Assembly: GCA_003505795.1 (NCBI GenBank)
Contig: DNXT01000334.1
Coordinates: 769 to 35,168 of the forward strand
Direction: 5' to 3'
Source: Lysobacteraceae bacterium
GTDB taxonomy: Bacteria; Pseudomonadota; Gammaproteobacteria; Xanthomonadales; Xanthomonadaceae
DNA: 34,400 bases
Below the pieces are notes generated by a model. That model saw only the letters and a list, made by a program, of their open reading frames with translations. It was not told where the DNA came from and did not search any database. Positions 18,311 through 25,399 of the stretch are shown here, piece by piece; position 1 is the stretch's first letter, and every line of letters starts with the position of its first letter. The translations under genes were made by a program, and so were the position numbers.

Positions 18311-19322
18311 GCCCGCAGTGTGGTTCCCAACCATCCGTGCCGGCACAGGATCGGACGTTTTCACTCAAAGACTTTGCGAGGCGTTAACTGCGCGAGGTAT
18401 ACGAGCCGATATCACCTGGCTACCACATCGCGCTGAGTACCTGCCGTGGAGCATCGCCAAGCCTGAGAAGCCGGCTTGGGCCACTATTGTTCATATAAAT
18501 ACCTGGCTGCACCACTCACTTGTTCCCTACGGAGCACGGCTGGTGGCGACCATGCACCATAACGTGCATGACGACAACCTCGATCCGTTCAAACGCTGGC
18601 CACAACGGCTCTACCACCGCTGGTGGATCAAACCGATGGAAAGCTGGACTCTGCGGCATGCCGATCGTATTACAGCGGTCAGCCACTACACCGGGAGAGA
18701 GATTGAAAGGACCTTTCGAATTGCGGATACCCATGTCATCCATAACGGCATTGATCTGGATATATTCCGCCCCCCCCTCGAGCGCAAACGATCCCCATCG
18801 TTCCGTCTGCTCTACGTCGGATCATGGTCAGCGCGCAAGGGAACCGATCTACTGGCCCCGATCATGCGATGCCTGGGAGATGATTTCGAACTCGAGTATA
18901 CCTGGGCATCGCACCGGCCAACGCCCCGCGATCTTCCGGCGAACTGCAGAAGCATTGGAAAACCCGACCTTGCCGGCCTAGTCACGGCCTATCAGCGCTG
19001 CGACGCATTGTTGTTCCCCAGTCGGCTGGAAGGTTTTGGTCAGGTCGTCGCTGAAGCCATGGGCTGCGGCCTGCCCGTGATCGCGAGAAATAGCTCGGCT
19101 CTTCCAGAAATCATCGATGCAGAGCACACCGGGATTCTGGTTGATGGGGACAACGCTGGACGTTATGCAGACGCCGCTATCGATCTACGCAACGACCAAG
19201 AGAAATGGAACATGATGTCCATCGCCGCCAGAAAGCGCGCCGAAGCCCATTTCGGCATTGAACGCATGATCGACCGTTACATCCTTCTCTACCATTCGAT
19301 GATGAAAGGATACAATCCATGA
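18282..19322 (+). CDS. GT4 family glycosyltransferase, second copy
   Basis: 346 residues from the ATG at 18282, which overlaps the methyltransferase gene by 29 bp. A TTG at 18234 would add 16 residues and is less likely, since the GT-B fold starts with PAVWFPTIRAGTGSDVF. The donor-binding half contains RLLYVGSWSARKGTDLL, and EGFGQVVAE with the catalytic-type pair Glu250 and Glu258. It is not a close duplicate of the upstream GT4, so it should add a different sugar or linkage. The stop overlaps the next start (ATGA). Confidence 0.85.
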   Translation: MRRTAPAHAKPAVWFPTIRAGTGSDVFTQRLCEALTARGIRADITWLPHRAEYLPWSIAKPEKPAWATIVHINTWLHHSLVPYGARLVATMHHNVHDDNLDPFKRWPQRLYHRWWIKPMESWTLRHADRITAVSHYTGREIERTFRIADTHVIHNGIDLDIFRPPLERKRSPSFRLLYVGSWSARKGTDLLAPIMRCLGDDFELEYTWASHRPTPRDLPANCRSIGKPDLAGLVTAYQRCDALLFPSRLEGFGQVVAEAMGCGLPVIARNSSALPEIIDAEHTGILVDGDNAGRYADAAIDLRNDQEKWNMMSIAARKRAEAHFGIERMIDRYILLYHSMMKGYNP

Positions 19323-19876
19323 TACTGCAAGATGCCGAAACCGCACCGAGCAGGGACGTTTCGCACCTGAGAATCGCCAACCTGGGTAGTGGCGAACGCA
19401 TCATCGAAGGTGCCGTCAACGTCGATTTCTACTCTAAGCGTGCTGACGTAAGGCACGATCTCAACAATTTCCCGTACCCATTTTCAAACGACGCTTTCGA
19501 CGAAATCCATGCATGGAACGTCATCGAGCATCTGGATGACGTGATCACAGCGATGCACGAGATTCACCGCATCGGCAGCGATGGCTGCCTGATTCATATC
19601 CGCGTCCCCCACTTCCGCAGCGCCTGCCTTTATGAGGACCTGACTCATAGACGCGGCTTCGCGTGGCGGAGTTTCGACATCTTCACCGAAGAAGGAACCA
19701 TATATGGAGACTATGCACACTGCCGCTTCGAGGTAGTTTCGCGCCAATACACGCCGTACTTCATCCCACTCCTGTACAAGGCACTGTCGAACTTTCCTTC
19801 AATGACAGACAACCTGCTGAGCAAGTACATACCCATGGCGTCTATCGAATTCGTTCTACGTGTCAGGAAAGCATGA
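19319..19876 (+). CDS. Small SAM-dependent methyltransferase-like protein
   Basis: 185 residues. LRIANLGSGER at residues 17-27 is a short glycine-rich SAM motif. PYPFSNDAFDEIHAWNVIEHL follows the usual methyltransferase pattern near residues 52-72. The protein is short and compact, of the type often found in O-antigen and exopolysaccharide clusters. Its start overlaps the upstream glycosyltransferase stop (ATGA), the last link of a five-gene coupled operon. It ends one base before the stop codon of the converging methyltransferase gene. Confidence 0.75.
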   Translation: MILQDAETAPSRDVSHLRIANLGSGERIIEGAVNVDFYSKRADVRHDLNNFPYPFSNDAFDEIHAWNVIEHLDDVITAMHEIHRIGSDGCLIHIRVPHFRSACLYEDLTHRRGFAWRSFDIFTEEGTIYGDYAHCRFEVVSRQYTPYFIPLLYKALSNFPSMTDNLLSKYIPMASIEFVLRVRKA

Positions 19877-19877
19877 G

Positions 19878-20666
19878 TCATGCATAGGGATTGGCAATAA
19901 GAGGCGCTTCGCCGCTCTTCTTTGCAAGCAGGAAGACACTTTCGAAGTTACCGGCGTCTTCCGTATCAAGGTGCAATTCAACCTCGCTGAAGCCGCCTCG
20001 ACGCAATTCACGAAGGATCGAAGGCAGCGAGTACACATGCAATTGCATGGACTGCTCGAATATCGAGCGTGACCTCAGCACATTTCGGATCCAGTTCAAG
20101 GGTGGAAGGGTATAGCGGAGCTTGGTCAGCATCCGCAGCAGCGAATTAGCGTTGCAGGCAACGTAGACCTGGAATGCCAAGTAGCCGCCCGGCGCCACGC
20201 GCCGCGCCATTTCCTTGATGATCTTTCCGCCTCGTATCGGCGGCACATGCTGGAGCACCAGGTAAGAATGAACCAGGTCCGCATCACCGGCGACACGAGA
20301 TAACTTGTCATCCGCGAGCACGGCCTCGATGTTGCCTAATCCTCGCTTCTCGCCATTGCGCTTCATCTCCGCAAGCATTGAAGGCGAAACGTCAACTGCG
20401 GACACCTGCGCACAGCGATATGCCAACGGAATGACCAATCGTCCCACGCCACAACCGACATCCACTGCTCGCCTCGGATTGAAGGGGCTCGCCTCACGAC
20501 GTTCGATGGCCATGAATACAGCGGCAATGTGTGCCTCACCCGATGCGAAGAATTCCGCTTCGACATCGGCAGTCATGCCGTCACCCTGAAACTTTGGGAT
20601 ACTGAGAACTCCGAAGTACGGCGCGACAGCTCCCCACTTCTCCCAATCGCGATCGGTTCGACTCAT
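19878..20666 (-). CDS. Class I SAM-dependent methyltransferase, minus-strand operon
   Basis: 262 residues from the ATG at 20666 (GAGGG upstream; a TTG one codon earlier is possible). SAM motif I is AVDVGCGVGRLVIPLA. Motif II-like AVDVSPSMLAEM follows, then DLVHSYLVLQHVPPIRGG in the place of the usual motif III. The C-terminal part (SILRELRRGGFSEVELHL) is typical of Methyltransf_25/11 enzymes. It follows the flippase gene on the same strand and probably modifies the same glycan. Function inferred from fold and context. Confidence 0.8.
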   Translation of the reverse strand: MSRTDRDWEKWGAVAPYFGVLSIPKFQGDGMTADVEAEFFASGEAHIAAVFMAIERREASPFNPRRAVDVGCGVGRLVIPLAYRCAQVSAVDVSPSMLAEMKRNGEKRGLGNIEAVLADDKLSRVAGDADLVHSYLVLQHVPPIRGGKIIKEMARRVAPGGYLAFQVYVACNANSLLRMLTKLRYTLPPLNWIRNVLRSRSIFEQSMQLHVYSLPSILRELRRGGFSEVELHLDTEDAGNFESVFLLAKKSGEAPLIANPYA

Positions 20667-20720
20667 CAAGCACCCTCGTTAATTTTCGTCCACAGCCAAG
20701 ATCCGACCTCCTGCTCCTCG

Positions 20721-21950
20721 TCATCGGTGGCGCCGGCAGAGCCGAATCACTAGTCCTCCTCCCATCATCGCCATTGCCCACTCCGAACAGACCAATGCCA
20801 TAGGCATACCGATGGCGCCATTACGATTGGCGAGCCAGATAGCCATGACAGCCAGTACAAGAAGTCCCGCGGACTCGAACCCGACGCGCATCCATGGCTG
20901 CCCCCGCGCCACGAGAACGTTACCAAATACGAGACGCAACGAGAGGCCCGGAACTACCCAGCACAACGTCCGCACAACCTCGCCAACGCCTTGGTAGGCA
21001 TTTCCAAGAAAGAAATCCATCCAGGGCGCCAAATACCACAACACGCCTGAAAGCACTATTCCATAGAGAAATGCAATGCAGGACATCCATAGCACCAGTC
21101 GATTGGATGCCGCATTTCCATCATCGCCTTCGCGGAATAAACGAGGTAGTGCGGAGACAGCCAGTGCCATCACCGGCAGGACTACGGCCGCCATGATTCG
21201 GGTGCCTGCTGCGTACAACCCGGCTGCCGGAGCCGGCAGCAGACGAGCCGCCAGCGTCTTATCCAGTTCGGTGGGGCCATTACGACTTAGATCGGCAACA
21301 GCGAAACCCAACGCTTCGCGAAGCTCGTATCGCCTGGGCAAGCGCCAACGACATGGGTAAGGAAACGGCATGCCACGAGTGCCCCCCCATAAAGCCAGCA
21401 CTGAGGCTGCCAGGTAACCGATCGCGTAGGCAACGACAGGTGCACGAGGCATAGCGGCCATCACTAGCAATGCACTCAGTAGACGCAATGCCAAGGGAGC
21501 GACCTGGAGCAACTGGGCACTGGCCACTCTGCCCAGCCCATGTCGGTCAGCCGCACACAGCACCAGTAGCGGCTGCAACACGATCTCTGCCAAGCCTATC
21601 GGCAGCAATATGCCGATCCCGAAGCCCCCGAAGCCAAATACCGAAAAGCTGACCATTAAATAGAAACATAGCGTAACGCTTCCCAACAGCAGGATAGTCG
21701 GAAACGCGTAGGCCAGCACTTCGTCGCGCTGCGAAGGGAGGCGGGCGACGATACGCATGAATATCAGCGGCATGCCAAATGCCGAAAGCGCCCCAAGGAA
21801 GATCGCCAGCGCAGCAGCACCGGCAAAGACGCCATAATTTTCGGGTCCCAGCAGCCGCGCTACCAGCAACAATGTCGCCGCCTGCAGCAAGAACCGCAGG
21901 CCGAACACCAGGGTGGTCAACAGCGTCGATCGTGCGATGCCCCCCCTCAA
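20721..21950 (-). CDS. Wzx/MATE-like polysaccharide flippase
   Basis: 409-residue multi-span membrane protein with about 10-12 hydrophobic helices. It opens ARSTLLTTLVFGLRFLLQAA and has LLGPENYGVFAGA, the signature found after TM1 in Wzx-type lipid-linked oligosaccharide flippases. Charged residues inside helices (around GFAVADLSRNGPTELDK) also fit. It would move a lipid-linked glycan across the inner membrane. The start is a TTG at 21950 with a G-run upstream; no in-frame ATG is available before a stop near 22040. It is probably transcribed with the downstream methyltransferase, 54 bp away. Confidence 0.82.
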   Translation of the reverse strand: MRGGIARSTLLTTLVFGLRFLLQAATLLLVARLLGPENYGVFAGAAALAIFLGALSAFGMPLIFMRIVARLPSQRDEVLAYAFPTILLLGSVTLCFYLMVSFSVFGFGGFGIGILLPIGLAEIVLQPLLVLCAADRHGLGRVASAQLLQVAPLALRLLSALLVMAAMPRAPVVAYAIGYLAASVLALWGGTRGMPFPYPCRWRLPRRYELREALGFAVADLSRNGPTELDKTLAARLLPAPAAGLYAAGTRIMAAVVLPVMALAVSALPRLFREGDDGNAASNRLVLWMSCIAFLYGIVLSGVLWYLAPWMDFFLGNAYQGVGEVVRTLCWVVPGLSLRLVFGNVLVARGQPWMRVGFESAGLLVLAVMAIWLANRNGAIGMPMALVCSEWAMAMMGGGLVIRLCRRHR

Positions 21951-22017
21951 AGCAGAACCCCCGACTGAACTCCAGCCGTCCCGTTCCGCCCATTCAGTTC
22001 CGAATCGCCCAAGTCCA

Positions 22018-22200
22018 TCATGTTTGGAAGCGTCCTACTACCCTAGCCGCCGAACCGTTGATGTCGACATCATTGAAGATACCTCGTTTGCCGGGTTGGC
22101 CACCGCATGCACCCAGGCCCAGACTCGATAGTATTGGCTGCATGGCAACAATTTCCGCCTCGCTATGCATGCCCGGCCTCTTATCTTGGTCATGCCGCAA
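22018..22200 (-). CDS. Doubtful 60-residue ORF between the GT-C gene and the flippase
   Basis: An open frame in the 270-bp gap, on the strand of both neighbours. It encodes MRHDQDKRPGMHSEAE and ends SAARVVGRFQT. There is no recognised family, no hydrophobic segment and no clear ribosome binding site. It could be real, a remnant of rearrangement, or leader sequence upstream of the flippase gene. I see no promoter in the gap that I would defend. Confidence 0.2.
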   Translation of the reverse strand: MRHDQDKRPGMHSEAEIVAMQPILSSLGLGACGGQPGKRGIFNDVDINGSAARVVGRFQT

Positions 22201-22220
22201 AGAGCTGGACCACCGTGGAA

Positions 22221-24062
22221 CTAAGGCTCCATGCCACGCATTTTCGCGCGCTCGATCACCGCGAGCGCCAATGCCTCATGCCCTCCTTTGCGCAGCCCAT
22301 GGATCAATACCTGAAGGTACTCCGGTGTTTCAACGCTTCGATCCACTGCCTTATCCAGCAACTGCCGGGCCAGCGCCTCGTTCTTGCTATGGCGCAAGGC
22401 ATGATCGGCTACCAGCGCATAGCTGTAAGGAGGGAATTGGACCTTCTCGAACATCAGCATGAAGGCCTGATCGAGCGCATCGTCGTCGAGCTCGACACCC
22501 TTCTCTCTGTTACCCAGCATTCCAAACAATGCACCCGTGGTCTGCGGTGTGATGGCACGGGTACGCAGGCGATCATGGAGCCGCGCCCAAAGCGCAGGGT
22601 TGGCAGGGCGCCCCTGCGCCGCATCCATCAAAATGAGAGATTGCTCGGCCAGGACGGACGCATTCGGCAACGAGGATTCGCGTTCGAATTCGCGGCGAGC
22701 AAAGTCGACGAAAGGAGACCCTGGATGGCCATCGGCCATTTCGTAATAGAGCACGCCAAGATCATGGGCCGCACGCGGTGACCCTGGGTTGAGCGAGGCC
22801 AACTCGGTAGCGAGCAGCAGTGGTTCACCCCATGTAGCTGAGCGCACAACTCCGAGGAAGCCGAACACCAGCACGATTGCGCCGATCGCGACCATCTTGA
22901 TACCTGGGCCATCACGCACCGGGATACGACGAGCCAAGTCGGCCAATGCCACCAGCACCCCGAACAGGGCGAAGTAATTGCGGTGTTCGAATGCCAGCTC
23001 CAGCGGCACGACATTGCTGGTCAGCAGGTGAGCCGCGAAGAACCACAAGGCTCCGAGGGAAAGCAACGGCATCCGGCGACGCAGCCAGATCGCCCCGAAT
23101 AGAAGAACCGACAGCAGAATCGCCCCCCCTGCCGTTGTCAGCGGGGAGAACAGCGAGGTCGAAGCTGTAAGATCGTCATAATAGAAGGGCATCCAACGCG
23201 GCAGGGGCAGCAGCATCTGCAGCAGATAGAACGGCAGTAGGCGCAACTGTGTAAGCACACGCTGCCAAGCACTGAAATCACGGGTGGCATACGCATCAGC
23301 ACTGGCGTAATGCGGAAGGACGACGGCAACGAAGAGCAGCATCGCAACCACGACGCCGCCCGCATATGCCCAGCGCCAGAAGCGCTGAATCCGAGCATCG
23401 CCTGCCCGAAAGCCAAGCAGAGTTGACTCCAGCGCCAGCGTATAGGCCGGGAGCAGCGCGGCTGACTCCTTGCAGGCCAACGACAAGCCGAAAAGCGGCA
23501 CGCAGGCACCGATCCAAACCCAACCATTGAGACCTTGCCCCTGCAGCTGACGCCCACGCAAATAGGCCAGCAATGCCAACAGGACGAAGGTCAGCGACAT
23601 CGTTTCCATCCGTTGCACCACGTACAGCACCGTGGACACCTGCAACGGATGGATGGCCCACAACAGCGCTATAATCCACGCGGCACTGCGCGCCCACTGC
23701 CGGATGCCGGCCAGCAGCAGTAGCCTTATGCACAACAAGTAGACCAGCCAAGTATTGGCTAAATGCACCAAAAGCCCTGCCAACTTCCAGCCCCAGGGAT
23801 CCAAGCCACCCAAGGCATAGTTCACAGCGAAACTCGCCATCGCTAGTTGGCGCCCCGAGCCACCGGGCTCAAAACTGAAGATCGCCCGTCGCAACGAGGA
23901 CCAACTCAGATCACTTACGTGAATTCGGGTGTTCTGCACCAGCGCCGAGAAATCGTCGAAGACGAACGGTCCATGCAATCCCGCCCAATAGACCGAAGTC
24001 ACCAGCAGGCACAGCATCACGACACGCAACACCGCCCCCGCACGATCGATTAGGCTCAACAC
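22221..24062 (-). CDS. GT-C-fold membrane glycosyltransferase-like protein with helical C-terminal domain, next to pilA2
   Basis: 613 residues. About ten membrane helices are followed by a soluble helical, TPR-like region (from about residue 400). The first periplasmic loop has FVFDDF with Asp36 and Asp37, the acidic pair expected of GT-C enzymes acting on polyprenyl-phosphate sugars. HPLQVSTVLYVVQRMETMS (138-156), CKESAALLPAY (198-208) and EHRNYF (359-364) recall the TMTC/DUF1736 family, which includes protein O-glycosyltransferases. Start GTG 24062 or TTG 24059, both just after AAGGAG. It lies 36 bp downstream of pilA2 on the same strand, the place where other bacteria keep pilin O-glycosyltransferases. 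A pilin-modifying role is therefore likely but unproven; a general membrane sugar transferase is the alternative. Confidence 0.75.
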   Translation of the reverse strand: MLSLIDRAGAVLRVVMLCLLVTSVYWAGLHGPFVFDDFSALVQNTRIHVSDLSWSSLRRAIFSFEPGGSGRQLAMASFAVNYALGGLDPWGWKLAGLLVHLANTWLVYLLCIRLLLLAGIRQWARSAAWIIALLWAIHPLQVSTVLYVVQRMETMSLTFVLLALLAYLRGRQLQGQGLNGWVWIGACVPLFGLSLACKESAALLPAYTLALESTLLGFRAGDARIQRFWRWAYAGGVVVAMLLFVAVVLPHYASADAYATRDFSAWQRVLTQLRLLPFYLLQMLLPLPRWMPFYYDDLTASTSLFSPLTTAGGAILLSVLLFGAIWLRRRMPLLSLGALWFFAAHLLTSNVVPLELAFEHRNYFALFGVLVALADLARRIPVRDGPGIKMVAIGAIVLVFGFLGVVRSATWGEPLLLATELASLNPGSPRAAHDLGVLYYEMADGHPGSPFVDFARREFERESSLPNASVLAEQSLILMDAAQGRPANPALWARLHDRLRTRAITPQTTGALFGMLGNREKGVELDDDALDQAFMLMFEKVQFPPYSYALVADHALRHSKNEALARQLLDKAVDRSVETPEYLQVLIHGLRKGGHEALALAVIERAKMRGMEP

Positions 24063-24098
24063 AGACTCCTTTTGACTCCCTGCTTCAGCAGATGAACT

Positions 24099-24509
24099 TC
24101 AGCTCTCACAACCCGGCGGCCAAAAACGCGAATCAATGGACGCATCGACCTTGCACCGCCATTCACCGGACGCCAATCGGGCGATCTCAATGGTTTTTCC
24201 GTCGACCTTCGGATTTCCCTTTAATCTGCAACGGATATAGCCCGTTTCGCTTGGATCCATGCTGAGGGGAGCGCAGCGTGCGGTGCTGTCGGGCAAGCCG
24301 ATCTCTCCCAGATCGAAGGTTGTGACGTTGTTGGCGATTACCTGGGACTCGAACATCGTGCGGCCGCCACTGACTTCCGCCAGACCTGCAGTCACCTGCG
24401 ACTTGGCTACATAGTTCTGGTAAGCAGGTAAGGCAATGGCTGCGAGGATCGCAATGATCGCCACGACAATCATCAACTCGATGAGTGTGAAACCCCGTTG
24501 CTTCCCCAT
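24099..24509 (-). CDS. pilA: Type IVa pilin, second paralogue (PilA2), ending in serine
   Basis: 136-residue prepilin. The leader MGKQRG is cut by PilD before Phe7, giving FTLIELMIVVAIIAILAAIA with the essential Glu5 of the mature protein. The first 43 residues are almost identical to PilA1, then the globular domains diverge. It has four cysteines; the last two (WRCKV and PPGCES) would close the C-terminal D-loop, and the protein ends Cys-Glu-Ser. Terminal serine is the known attachment point in some glycosylated Pseudomonas pilins. It lies behind the pilA1 terminator and directly before the GT-C gene. Confidence 0.93.
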   Translation of the reverse strand: MGKQRGFTLIELMIVVAIIAILAAIALPAYQNYVAKSQVTAGLAEVSGGRTMFESQVIANNVTTFDLGEIGLPDSTARCAPLSMDPSETGYIRCRLKGNPKVDGKTIEIARLASGEWRCKVDASIDSRFWPPGCES

Positions 24510-24520
24510 ATAAAGCCCCC

Positions 24521-24540
24521 AAACTTTATTGGCAAAGTTT
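24521..24540. promoter_or_regulatory. Inverted repeat in the pilA2 leader
   Basis: AAACTTT and AAAGTTT flank ATTGGC just upstream of the pilA2 start codon (24509). This 7-bp dyad is AT-rich in a GC-rich genome and could be a protein site or a leader structure. No clear sigma-70 or sigma-54 promoter for pilA2 was found between it and the pilA1 terminator. Confidence 0.3.
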
Positions 24541-24551
24541 TTACAAGCCAG

Positions 24552-24582
24552 AAAAAAAAGAGGGGCGGTTCCGCCCCTCTTT
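24552..24582 (-). terminator. Strong intrinsic terminator between pilA1 and pilA2
   Basis: A 12-bp perfect stem (24557-24568 with 24571-24582, GAGGGGCGG core) is followed on the minus strand by an eight-T run. It lies about 25 bp after the pilA1 stop. It should end most pilA1 transcripts and let only part of them continue into pilA2 and the GT-C gene. Confidence 0.9.
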
Positions 24583-24605
24583 AATTTTGTTGATCCCCTC
24601 AGGGA

Positions 24606-25028
24606 TTATTGGGTGCAGCCACCCGGGATGAACTTCGTATCCAAGCCAGCAGACACGGTGCAGGCCCAAGTACCCGAAGGGCTACGGGTCAACGTAACGC
24701 TTTCGCCCTGAACCTTCGGATTACCCTTGAGGCCGCAGGAAATGGTCTGGCCACCGTCCAAAGCGAACGTTCCGGTCGCTGCGATGGTGCAACGCGGAGT
24801 GCTACCAGTCAGACCCAGGACGGCTGGATTGGTAGGATCTTCAGTACTACCGGACTGAATGCCTTCTTCGTAGGCGGTCACACCGCCACGAATGTCGGCC
24901 AGACCCGCGGTGACCTGCGACTTGGCAACGTAGTTCTGATAAGCCGGCAGCGCGATGGCGGCCAGGATGGCGATGATCGCGACGACGATCATCAGTTCGA
25001 TCAGCGTAAAGCCCTGCTGCTTCTTCAT
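24606..25028 (-). CDS. pilA: Type IVa major pilin (PilA1)
   Basis: 140-residue prepilin with leader MKKQQG, cleavage before Phe7 and the hydrophobic helix FTLIELMIVVAIIAILAAIA. Mature Glu5 is present. Four cysteines are present, the last two (WACTV and IPGGCTQ) forming the C-terminal disulphide loop. It is probably the major pilin because it has its own sigma-54 promoter about 100 bp upstream and a strong terminator behind it. The N-terminal helix is shared with PilA2 at protein level, while many synonymous codons differ, so the duplication is old or the second gene was acquired. Confidence 0.94.
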   Translation of the reverse strand: MKKQQGFTLIELMIVVAIIAILAAIALPAYQNYVAKSQVTAGLADIRGGVTAYEEGIQSGSTEDPTNPAVLGLTGSTPRCTIAATGTFALDGGQTISCGLKGNPKVQGESVTLTRSPSGTWACTVSAGLDTKFIPGGCTQ

Positions 25029-25399
25029 GGTTACATCCCCTAGAGGTTGGTTGGAACGGAATTGATGACACCCGGTTGGGCACAGGTGCCGCGCCGACTA
25101 CGCACGGCACCTAGCCGCGTGCAGGATCGTGGTAGCAGATTGCGTGCCAAATTTCCGGCACTCCCCGAAGCTGCTCCCCGGCGGCGATGATGGCAGCATT
25201 CCCCCGGATTGGAAGCCCCTCCGCCTGGAAATTGAGAGACACCCGGCACATCGCCAATAAGCGTCCATTAGTGACACTGAGCGTCACACCCCAACTGTAG
25301 CGAGCCCCCGGCCCTCCCGGAAGCGATCTGGTGCCACTTGGGCCGGAACCAGCTAACATGAGTCCATTCCGGCCTGGGGATGGCCGGACGGGGAACCTC
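25029..25399. other. Divergent pilA1-pilC control region
   Basis: 371 bp between the start codons of pilA1 (-) and pilC (+). It contains the sigma-54 promoter of pilA1 at 25134-25152. The remaining 250 bp toward pilC is where PilR sites would be expected; I could not identify them by eye. No convincing gene: minus-strand frames here continue as shadows of pilC. Confidence 0.6.
25134..25152 (-). promoter_or_regulatory. Sigma-54 (-24/-12) promoter of pilA1
   Basis: The minus strand reads TTTGGCACGCAATCTGCTA. GG and GC are exactly 10 bp apart, and TGGCACG matches the -24 consensus in full; the -12 element CTGCT deviates by one base from TTGCT. Predicted transcription would begin near 25123 and leave a leader of about 95 nt before the pilA1 ATG. 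PilR, the expected activator, is encoded at 11532-12923. Confidence 0.85.
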
